Shown piece after piece: positions 49,665 to 56,560 of a stretch of DNA of 64,000 nt. Every line of letters begins with the position of its first letter. The stretch's first letter is position 1. The notes beneath the pieces are model-generated. The model was not told where the DNA came from. It saw only the letters and a list, made by a program, of their open reading frames with translations, and made no database searches. The DNA lies in contig JADZDR010000027.1 in assembly GCA_020850945.1 (NCBI GenBank), forward strand, positions 46,982 through 110,981, given 5' to 3'. The DNA comes from Acidimicrobiia bacterium (GTDB lineage: Bacteria; Actinomycetota; Acidimicrobiia; UBA2766). Made by a program: the position numbers and the translations under genes.

Positions 49665-51571
49665 CCGGGGGCGTGAAGAGCCTCGTGAAACCGACTCTCG
49701 ACCTCGGGAACGCCGTGTACGACCTCGCCTTGCGTTCGGGCCAGAACGATCTGGCCGCCGAGCTGGGTCGTCAGGCCCTGCTCTGGAAGTCGCCGGACCT
49801 GTCGGTCGTCGTCACGGGCAAGGCGGGAACAGGCAAGTCGTCACTGCTCGACTGCCTCCTCACCGAGCCGGTCTTCGCCGATGGTGGGTACACCCCCACC
49901 CGCACGCATGTGGTCGTACGCTTCGCCGAGGAGCGCGAGATGCTCCTGCACCGCGCCGATACCGACGAGCCCGAGCGCGTCCCCCCGGTCCCCGGAATCC
50001 AGGTGCCGGAAGGGCACCTCGCGTCCGTCGAGATAGGGGTCCCCGACCCCCTTCTCGAGGCGGGAGTGCGTCTCATCGACACGCCGGGCATCGACGCGTA
50101 CGAACCCGCCCGGCAACAGATCACCCGCGCTGCCGTGGCTGTCGCCGACGTCCTCGTCTTCGTGACGGACGCGTCGACGCCCCTGTCGTCACCGGAGCTC
50201 GAGTTCCTCACGACCGCCCTGCGCACGGTCTCGGGCATCGTCGTCGCTCTCACCCGCACCGACACAGCGCGTGATTGGCGCGGCACGCTCCACGCGGACC
50301 ACGTTCTCGTCGCCGACGTGATCGGTGAGGACGGGGCGATAGACATCGTGCCGGTGAGTTCCCGCCTCCACACGCGGGCTCGCGCCATCGCCGCCGCCGG
50401 CGACACCCCGGAGGCCGTGGCGCTCTTGGAGAGGGCGGGCACGTCTGCCCTGCGTCGCATGATCGAGACACAGATCGACATGCGCGAAGCACTGCGGCTC
50501 GGACACATCCTGCGTCTCAGTCGCTCGGTCCTCACTCACCTCGAGGAGGCCGAGCGGGGCCGCCTCGAAGACGACAGTGAGCTCGAGGCGCTCGCGGAGC
50601 GGCTCGCCGCCCAGTCCGCACTCGCTGACGAGTTCTCCTCCGTCGCCGCCGTCTGGCGCCAGGAGCTCGCGCACCAGTTCCAAGACCTCGCTTACGAGGC
50701 AGGCGAAGAGCTCACCCGCCAGACTGCCGGCCTCCAGGTCCGCTACGACACTCTGATCCGCGACTCGGGTGACTCCGTGGGCAAGCTCGTCGAGGCGATC
50801 CCGGCCGACATCGACGCCTGCCTTCGCGTGACATGGATCGGCATCGTCACCCTCGTCGCGCACCGCCTCGAGGAGATCTGCCTCTCCATGGCCGATCGTT
50901 TCGACGTCCCCGGCTTCGAGATCGTCTTCGACGACCTCTCGACGCACGAACGCGTGACCTCGATCACGTCGCAGCGAGCCGCTCCGGAACACCACACTTC
51001 GGCGACCTGGGAATACCTGCGGGCGGGTTGGCCCGCCCTCGGCATGGGCAGCATGAGCTTCCGCCTCGCCTCCATGATCGGCCTCACGGGTGCAGCCGCC
51101 TTCGTCGCGACACCGCTCATCACGGGCGCAGCCCTCGTCGCAGGCGGGATGCTCGCCGCCAACACCCTCCGCACGTCCCGCGCGACGCGCGATCGACAGG
51201 AGGTGACACGCTACGTCTCCACGGTTCTCGCCCAGGCGAAGGCCGACATGTCCACGGCGACGAACCGTCAGCTCGCGACCGTGCGTCAGCACATGCAACA
51301 GCGGATCGACACCGTGCTGCGCGACCGCAAGAGGGACCTCGCGACACAGATGCAGAACCTCCGTGACATGCGCAGCCTCGCCTCGTCTTCGAGGAACACG
51401 GAACGGGCCAACGCCAAGAAACGTCTCACCCGCATCGACCGACTCGCACGACGGAGTGCGGAGCTCGAGAATGCCCTCGAGGCAGCCGTCACACGGACTG
51501 CCACGGCCGAGGCGTCGGACTCCTCCGCCGCCGATGCGGTACACGAGCAGGACAGGAGGGCTGCGACTTGA
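49661..51571 (+). CDS. Dynamin-like GTPase with membrane hairpin, second of pair
   Basis: A 636-residue GTPase. Seen: G1 VVVTGKAGTGKSSLLDCLL, a Thr-rich switch I (GGYTPTRTHV), G3 RLIDTPGIDAYEP, G4-like VALTRTDTARDW, a long helical neck (residues about 285-440), two adjacent hydrophobic stretches (SMIGLTGAAAFVATPLITGA and ALVAGGMLAANTL, about 465-500) that probably insert into the membrane, and a final basic coiled coil. Tandem unequal dynamins usually form hetero-oligomers. Overlaps the neighbours on both sides by 4 bases, so all three proteins are probably made in fixed ratio. Confidence 0.87.
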   Translation: MTGGVKSLVKPTLDLGNAVYDLALRSGQNDLAAELGRQALLWKSPDLSVVVTGKAGTGKSSLLDCLLTEPVFADGGYTPTRTHVVVRFAEEREMLLHRADTDEPERVPPVPGIQVPEGHLASVEIGVPDPLLEAGVRLIDTPGIDAYEPARQQITRAAVAVADVLVFVTDASTPLSSPELEFLTTALRTVSGIVVALTRTDTARDWRGTLHADHVLVADVIGEDGAIDIVPVSSRLHTRARAIAAAGDTPEAVALLERAGTSALRRMIETQIDMREALRLGHILRLSRSVLTHLEEAERGRLEDDSELEALAERLAAQSALADEFSSVAAVWRQELAHQFQDLAYEAGEELTRQTAGLQVRYDTLIRDSGDSVGKLVEAIPADIDACLRVTWIGIVTLVAHRLEEICLSMADRFDVPGFEIVFDDLSTHERVTSITSQRAAPEHHTSATWEYLRAGWPALGMGSMSFRLASMIGLTGAAAFVATPLITGAALVAGGMLAANTLRTSRATRDRQEVTRYVSTVLAQAKADMSTATNRQLATVRQHMQQRIDTVLRDRKRDLATQMQNLRDMRSLASSSRNTERANAKKRLTRIDRLARRSAELENALEAAVTRTATAEASDSSAADAVHEQDRRAAT

Positions 51572-53334
51572 CGTCCTGGATCCTCGCCATCGACTTCGGT
51601 ACCACGAACTCGGCCGCAGCCCTCGCCTTCGGTGGCCGCGTCGAGCCGCTCGAGATAGAAGGCGCACGCCGCATCCGGTCCCTCGTCGTCCTGTCGCCGG
51701 ACGGCGAGTTCCTCGTCGGCAGGGCAGCAGCAGAACGGGCCTCGGTCGATCCCGGCCGGACCGAGCGCACTCCGAAACGCAGGCTGGGCGGTCCACCCCT
51801 CCTTCTCGGTGGGGGGAGCGTCGACGTGGCCGAGGCAGCCGCCGCCGTCCTGCACTTCCTGTACGACGAGGCGGTACGCCAGCGTGGCGGTATCCCGCCT
51901 GCGGCCACGTGGCTGACGCATCCGGCGGGCTGGGCGGAGTCCCGCATCGCCGCTCTCGTGGACTCGGCCCGCCGCGCCGGCCTTCCCGGCGTGCGGCTTC
52001 TCCCCGAGCCGGTGGCGGCCGCAGTCCACTACGCGGGGGACACCGTGCCGACGGGGCGACATGTCGCCGTGTACGACCTCGGTGGCGGCACGTTCGACAG
52101 CGCCGTGTTGCGGCGCACCTCGGCCGGCTTCGAGGTCGCCGGACCGCCGGGCGGTGATCCCGACATCGGCGGTGAGGAGTTCGACCATCGCATTCTCGTA
52201 CATCTCGGCCAGATCCTCGCAGCCGACGATCCCGCCGCCTGGGAGCGCCTGCGCCGTCCGGGAGACGACAGGGAGTGGCAGCAGGCCTCCGCGCGCTCTC
52301 GGGATGCCGTGCGCGAGGCGAAGGAGTCACTGTCGTCGGTGACGAGCGCGCAGATCTACTTCCCCGGGCCCGTCGACCGAGATCTCCGCCTCACGCGCCC
52401 GGAGTTCGAGTCCCTCATCCGTGACGACGTCGAGAAGACCGCGCGCACGCTGGAGGCGACGATCCACGATGCCGGCCTCGGCCCGGACGACATCCATGCC
52501 GTGTATCTGGTGGGGGGGTCGAGCCGCATCCCGATCGTGCCCGAGGTGATCGAATCCGTCGTGCAGAGCGCGACGGCCACTTTGGACGAGCCCAAGCTCG
52601 TGACCGCACTCGGTGCGGCCGAGCATGCCGCGGCCCTGCAGGGAGCAGAAGCGCCCCAGCAGGTCCCGACATCGATCACGACGACCTCGGACCTGGCCGC
52701 CCGTGCGCGAGCGACGCAGGTGCAGCCGACTCCCCCCGCCCCGGTCCCGATCCCGACCCCGGTTCCCACCCCGCTCGTCGCGCCTCCGCCCCCCCCACCC
52801 CGGCCACCGACGACTGGCGGGAAGGGTGGGGGGCGGGGAACCACCCTCGCCTTGGTAGGGGCCGGCCTCGTCATCCTCCTGGCAGTCGGCCTCGCCTGGT
52901 TCATCCTCACAAGAGACACGAACGGGCCCCCTCCCCCGACCACGAAGCCCGACGAGACCACGACGACGACCTCGGCCGAGGTCTCCTCCCGTGAGCTGGC
53001 CCAGGGGGACTGCTTCGACGCCCCCTCGAGCGACGTCGTGGAGACCGTGACGGTGACCGACTGCTCCGAGCCGCACGAGTTCGAGGCGTTCTACGTCGGC
53101 GACTACGAAGACGATCCCGACCTCGCCATGCCGACGGCCGACGACTTCGAAGCGGAGTGCCTGTCGCACTTCGAGGCCTACGTCGGAGGCCCGTTCGAGG
53201 AGTCGACGCTCGAGGTGTCCTGGTTCTCGCCCCTGCAGGAGAACTGGGACGACGGATCGGACCGTCGCATCACCTGCTACCTGGGCGGGTGGTTCGAGCC
53301 GTTGACGTTCTCCTTGGAGAACAGCGGATACTGA
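51568..53334 (+). CDS. Hsp70 ATPase domain fused to a membrane span and septum-formation-type domain
   Basis: A 588-residue chimera. Residues about 1-350 are an actin/Hsp70 nucleotide-binding domain: AIDFGTTNSAAALAF (phosphate 1), PEPVAAAVHYAG, VAVYDLGGGTFDSAVLRR (phosphate 2), YLVGGSSRIPIV (adenosine). There is no Hsp70 substrate-binding domain. Instead come a Pro-rich linker, a membrane span near 430-448 (LVGAGLVILLAVGLAWFIL) and an extracytoplasmic domain starting LAQGDCFDAP with VTDCSEPHEFEAFYV, the pattern of the actinobacterial septum-formation domain. It may couple ATP-driven shape change inside to an event in the wall. Last gene of the dynamin operon. Confidence 0.87.
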   Translation: MTSWILAIDFGTTNSAAALAFGGRVEPLEIEGARRIRSLVVLSPDGEFLVGRAAAERASVDPGRTERTPKRRLGGPPLLLGGGSVDVAEAAAAVLHFLYDEAVRQRGGIPPAATWLTHPAGWAESRIAALVDSARRAGLPGVRLLPEPVAAAVHYAGDTVPTGRHVAVYDLGGGTFDSAVLRRTSAGFEVAGPPGGDPDIGGEEFDHRILVHLGQILAADDPAAWERLRRPGDDREWQQASARSRDAVREAKESLSSVTSAQIYFPGPVDRDLRLTRPEFESLIRDDVEKTARTLEATIHDAGLGPDDIHAVYLVGGSSRIPIVPEVIESVVQSATATLDEPKLVTALGAAEHAAALQGAEAPQQVPTSITTTSDLAARARATQVQPTPPAPVPIPTPVPTPLVAPPPPPPRPPTTGGKGGGRGTTLALVGAGLVILLAVGLAWFILTRDTNGPPPPTTKPDETTTTTSAEVSSRELAQGDCFDAPSSDVVETVTVTDCSEPHEFEAFYVGDYEDDPDLAMPTADDFEAECLSHFEAYVGGPFEESTLEVSWFSPLQENWDDGSDRRITCYLGGWFEPLTFSLENSGY

Positions 53335-54143
53335 CGGCGTCGCGCCGTCAGTATCGAACCCCCGAGCGCGAGAGGAAGGAGGACGAAGCCGGCGCGGGGG
53401 CTGAGGACGTCGCCGAAGGGTCCGCCCGCACCGCTGTCGACCGGGTCGTCGTCGCCGACGACCATCTCGTTTCCCGAGTCCTCCCACGCATCCTCGAGAA
53501 CGGAGAGAGGGACCTCGACTCCCTGGCCACCCGGGACACCGGGATCGTTCACGATCGCGACGCCCCTCTCGTCGTCGATGGCGAGGACGACGACCGCATG
53601 GTCGGGGTCCGCTCCACCTTCGCCCTCACCCCACAGCTCCTCCGAGTCGACAGAGACGATGACGGCGTCACCGGCGTCGAGGTGGTCGCGAAGCGCGTCG
53701 AGATCGCCCGTCTCCACGCGGGCATCCACTCCCATGTGCTCGAGCAGCGACACGGCTTCGTCCGTGGACATCCCCTCCCAGTTCCCAGGTTCGCCGTCGA
53801 GGAGACCGAGGGACTGCGCGGCCTCCATGGCCTCCTGCTCCGTCGTCTCCTCACCGGTGACGAGCGTCACGACCATCGCTGCCGACGCAGGTACGCAGAG
53901 ACCGGATTCCGACTGCGAGAGTGCCGCGTCCACACCCTCGTCCACGTCGCCGTGCACGAGCGGGTCGTCCATCTCCGGGACTTCGACCTCCCCATCCTCC
54001 GGCGCATCCGGGTCGACATCGGAGATCGTGTCGTCGGTTATGTCGGAGAGGTCGTCCGCGTCGACGTCGTCGAGCGCGTGCTCCGCGTCCGAGTCGCCTC
54101 CGTGTTCGTCTTCTGCCGTGTCGACAGGTCCCTCATCGACCAT
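53277..54143 (-). CDS. Acidic C39-peptidase-like protein with C-terminal hydrophobic segment
   Basis: A 288-residue protein. The first 75 residues are strongly acidic (DVDADDLSDITDDTISDVDP). Then a papain-like C39-type domain: Cys in SGLCVPASAAMVVTLV, a middle ELWGEGEGG, and His/Asp in DPDHAVVVLAIDDERG and AIVNDPGVPGG. After VLSPRAGFVLLPLALGGS comes ARRRQ, the layout of a C-terminal membrane anchor or sorting tail, though no LPxTG is present. GGAGGAGGG precedes the ATG; ECF-type promoter at 54222. It may process or anchor the other acidic proteins. Its last 58 bases overlap the hsp70-like gene. Confidence 0.78.
   Translation of the reverse strand: MVDEGPVDTAEDEHGGDSDAEHALDDVDADDLSDITDDTISDVDPDAPEDGEVEVPEMDDPLVHGDVDEGVDAALSQSESGLCVPASAAMVVTLVTGEETTEQEAMEAAQSLGLLDGEPGNWEGMSTDEAVSLLEHMGVDARVETGDLDALRDHLDAGDAVIVSVDSEELWGEGEGGADPDHAVVVLAIDDERGVAIVNDPGVPGGQGVEVPLSVLEDAWEDSGNEMVVGDDDPVDSGAGGPFGDVLSPRAGFVLLPLALGGSILTARRRQYPLFSKENVNGSNHPPR
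53328..53354. terminator. 12-bp perfect hairpin across the hsp70-like stop codon
   Basis: ATACTGACGGCG (53328-53339) and its exact complement (53343-53354) flank a 3-base loop, TCG. The stem contains the TGA of the hsp70-like gene. No T run follows, as is common in GC-rich actinobacteria. It lies inside the 3' part of the convergent C39-like gene, so it could also shorten that transcript. Confidence 0.65.
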
Positions 54144-54177
54144 CGCCGGCCCTCCTCCGGGTCGGGCGTACGGTTCG

Positions 54178-54213
54178 CCTCTGCAGATTCATGCGCCTCT
54201 GCGGATTCATGCG
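54178..54213. repeat. Tandem 18-bp repeat in the C39-like gene leader
   Basis: CCTCTGCAGATTCATGCG is followed directly by a second copy with one change (A to G). It lies between the ECF-type promoter at 54222 and the start codon at 54143, so it would be in the 5' untranslated leader. Confidence 0.85.
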
Positions 54214-54221
54214 AGGGATAT

Positions 54222-54247
54222 GACGCGACCCACACCGGTCCGGTTCC
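54222..54247 (-). promoter_or_regulatory. ECF-type promoter GGAACC-N16-CGTC before the C39-like gene
   Basis: Minus-strand GGAACC (54247-54242), 16 bases, CGTC (54225-54222), about 79 bases before ATG 54143. Same motif and spacing as at 44850, 46665, 47498 and 59802. Confidence 0.8.
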
Positions 54248-54317
54248 CTCGTACTGCCCTCGACGCGCCGGAGCCGCCCGTCGGGGCGGCTCCGCGAGAC
54301 ATTCGGTCGGCAACCGG

Positions 54318-54401
54318 TCAGTAGGACTGGCGTGCCTTGATGACGCGTGCCGCCACAACGCCGAGCGCCGCGAGAATCACGAGGATGATGATCTTCTTCA
54401 C
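54318..54401 (-). CDS. 27-residue single-span membrane peptide
   Basis: A GTG-started frame reading MKKIIILVILAALGVVAARV plus seven more residues (IKARQSY) and a TGA. GAGAGGG lies 7 bases before the GTG. Two Lys, 15 hydrophobic residues and a basic tail make a clear one-helix membrane peptide. The N-terminus resembles the DLW-39 family of small actinobacterial proteins, but the DLW part is absent. It lies 70 bases upstream of the C39 promoter on the same strand. Confidence 0.6.
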   Translation of the reverse strand: MKKIIILVILAALGVVAARVIKARQSY

Positions 54402-54510
54402 TTGCTTGCCCTCTCTCTGGGTCCCTCACACCTGCTTGTCCGCACAGAGTAGCGTGCGCGCGAGACCTGCGAGTAAGGCGGCGGTTTACGGGCGGGTGGG
54501 TAGCGGTCCG

Positions 54511-54516
54511 TATACT
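54511..54516 (+). promoter_or_regulatory. Possible -10 TATACT before the small GMC-associated gene
   Basis: TATACT stands out in a GC-rich gap 60 bases before ATG 54576, which is preceded by GGAGG. No good -35 at 16-18 bases. Nothing else is seen in 54402-54575. Confidence 0.3.
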
Positions 54517-54575
54517 CCGGGTCCCAGCCCAGTGCGGGTACACGGCGGGGTGCAGCAGGCAGAGACGGAGGAATC

Positions 54576-55052
54576 ATGGGAGCGTGGCCCCCGGCTCCGG
54601 CGGGATTCAGGGCGTGGCCGGCCCCGGTCCGGGCGAGAGTCTCCGTCCTTCTCACGGCTGTCCTCCCACCCGAGGAGTTGGGCGGGACAACCGACCCGGT
54701 CGAGGATTTCGTGGGTGGCTTCGCCGCGACACTCCCCCCCGCCCGCCGGGCCGCGATCCGCTTCGGCCTCGACCTGCTCTGGCTCCTCGCCCCCCTCGTC
54801 CTGCTCGGCCGGACAGCGACCTTCGGGGGACTCACACAGGACGAACGTGAGCGCCTCCTCGAGCGCATCGCCTACTCCAAGCTCTATCCGATCCGTGTGC
54901 TCGGCCTCATGCTCAAGTCGTTCGCCGGGCTTGCCGTGATCGGGGATCCGGCCGTGCGCCGCGGCCTGGGAATCGATCCTCCCACCGGACCGCTCCCACC
55001 CCTCGGCGCGCACGTGCGCTGGGACGAGGACATCGAGGGGCTGGGCCGATGA
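54576..55052 (+). CDS. Small partner of GMC oxidoreductase (free-standing form)
   Basis: A 158-residue helical protein: RVSVLLTAVLPPEELGG, VEDFVGGFAATLPPARRAAI, LLWLLAPLVLLG, TFGGLTQDERERLLERIAYS and a final GDPAVRRGLG. The same order of features (ILAAALPP, a leucine-rich middle, LQPEEGAALLQHHLDG, FDNPDVYRELG) appears in the N-terminal 130 residues of the other GMC oxidoreductase at 56557, so this is the unfused form of that domain. It resembles gluconate-dehydrogenase subunit-3-type helpers in position. Overlaps the oxidoreductase gene as ATGA. Confidence 0.75.
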   Translation: MGAWPPAPAGFRAWPAPVRARVSVLLTAVLPPEELGGTTDPVEDFVGGFAATLPPARRAAIRFGLDLLWLLAPLVLLGRTATFGGLTQDERERLLERIAYSKLYPIRVLGLMLKSFAGLAVIGDPAVRRGLGIDPPTGPLPPLGAHVRWDEDIEGLGR

Positions 55053-56560
55053 CCGAGATCGTCACGATCGAGCACGTCTCGACCGACATCGTCGAGGACG
55101 CGGACTACGTCGTGGTCGGGTCCGGGGCGGGTGGTGCGAGTGCCGCCTGGCGCCTCGTCGAGGCAGGGTGTGACGTGGCGATGCTCGAGGAGGGCCCACC
55201 CGTCGGCCTGCCCGACTTCGGCACCCAGATGTTCCCGGCGATGGCGAAGATGTACCGCGACAACGGGATGGAGGCGGCCGTGGGTCGCTCCATGATCTCG
55301 ATGCTCCAGGGGCGTGTCGTGGGCGGCACCACCGTCGTGAACTCGGCGATCGCGTGGCGGGTGCCGGAGCCCGCGTACGAGCGGTGGTCGTTCGACCCGG
55401 CTGTCCGCGCGTCCTTTCCCCTCGAAGACCTCCACAAGCACTGGGACGTCCTCGACGAGATGATGTGCGTCACGCCGACCGCCCTCCCCATCGCGGGGCG
55501 GGGCAACACCCTTCCCGCCCAGGGCGCCGAGCGCCTCGGCTGGAAGGGAAAGGTCATGAACCGCTTCACGCGGGGCTGCCTCGGCGCGGGGCGCTGCCAG
55601 CAGGGCTGCCCGAACCTCGCGAAGCAGTCCACGGCGCTCAACCTGATCCCGGCTGCTATGCGCAAGGGCATGCGCGTGTACGCGACCGCGCTCGTCGAGC
55701 GCGTCGAGCTCGACGCCACGGGACGTGCGATCGGGGTCGCGGGACGATTCCGTGATCCCACCCTCCGCCGCGACGGACCCCGGTTCCGCATCCGTGCGAA
55801 CAAAGGGGTCGTCCTCGCCCCTGGATGCATCCAGCTTCCCGGCCTGCTCCACGCGAGCGGCTTCCGCCATCGCCTTCTCGGGGAGCACTTCCAGGCGCAT
55901 CCCGGGGCGGGTCTCGTGCCCTTCTTCACAGACGAGGTGAAGTACTGGGAAGGGGCCACGCAAGGCTGGGAGACGGATCACTTCGCCGACGAGGGCGTGA
56001 AGTTCGAGGTCGTGAACGTGCCGCTCGAGATCAACGCCGCCCGCTTCCCGGGCGTCGGACGCGAGCTCGCCCGCAACGTCGCCCGCATGAGCCACGCTGG
56101 GTCGTGGGGAGTGCTCGTCCGCATGGAGGCGGAGGGGAGCGTGCGCTCGCGGCCGGGTAGGAGCGCACGGGTCAAGTTCACGCCTCTCGAGGACGATATG
56201 CGGCGCCTCCGGCGTGCCCTGCACAACTTCGCGAAGATCGCCGTCGAGGCGGGTGCCGTGCAGGTCATGCCGGGTATCTACGGACTCCCGCCTCTCCTCG
56301 AACGTGACGAGATCGACCGGATCCTCGATGCATCCCTCGATCCGCGCCACTACACGATGGTGGCGACGCATCTCTTCGGCACGGCGCGCGCCGCTGCATC
56401 CGAGGATGCCGGCGTGTGCGATCCCCAGTTCCGCCCGTGGGGGACCCGCAACCTCTGGGTCACGGATTCCTCGCCCTTCCCCCGCAACCTGGGTGTCAAC
56501 CCGCAGTTCATGATCCAGGCGACCGCCATGCAGGTCGCAGAGAAGATCCTCGGCGCCTAG
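55049..56560 (+). CDS. GMC-family FAD-dependent oxidoreductase
   Basis: A 503-residue flavoprotein. Seen: dinucleotide motif YVVVGSGAGGASAAWRLVEA, the second FAD loop GRVVGGTTVVNSAIAWR, a Cys cluster CLGAGRCQQGCPNLAK found in cholesterol-oxidase-like and fructose-dehydrogenase-like members, and the C-terminal ATHLFGTARAAASED and NLGVNPQFMIQATAM. Active GMC enzymes have HPLGT at this place; THLFGT is divergent. Substrate unknown, probably an alcohol or sterol-like compound. Convergent with the second GMC gene, overlapping by 4 bases. Confidence 0.87.
   Translation: MTEIVTIEHVSTDIVEDADYVVVGSGAGGASAAWRLVEAGCDVAMLEEGPPVGLPDFGTQMFPAMAKMYRDNGMEAAVGRSMISMLQGRVVGGTTVVNSAIAWRVPEPAYERWSFDPAVRASFPLEDLHKHWDVLDEMMCVTPTALPIAGRGNTLPAQGAERLGWKGKVMNRFTRGCLGAGRCQQGCPNLAKQSTALNLIPAAMRKGMRVYATALVERVELDATGRAIGVAGRFRDPTLRRDGPRFRIRANKGVVLAPGCIQLPGLLHASGFRHRLLGEHFQAHPGAGLVPFFTDEVKYWEGATQGWETDHFADEGVKFEVVNVPLEINAARFPGVGRELARNVARMSHAGSWGVLVRMEAEGSVRSRPGRSARVKFTPLEDDMRRLRRALHNFAKIAVEAGAVQVMPGIYGLPPLLERDEIDRILDASLDPRHYTMVATHLFGTARAAASEDAGVCDPQFRPWGTRNLWVTDSSPFPRNLGVNPQFMIQATAMQVAEKILGA

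Noticed and set aside
52327..53487. 386-codon minus-strand frame opposite the hsp70-like gene
   Set aside because: Antisense shadow of a gene with clear Hsp70 motifs; composition is Arg/Gly-rich without domain.
54038..54358. 106-codon minus-strand frame with repeated HESAEA
   Set aside because: It overlaps the C39-like gene and the small membrane peptide in other frames; the repeated residues only reflect the 18-bp tandem repeat.
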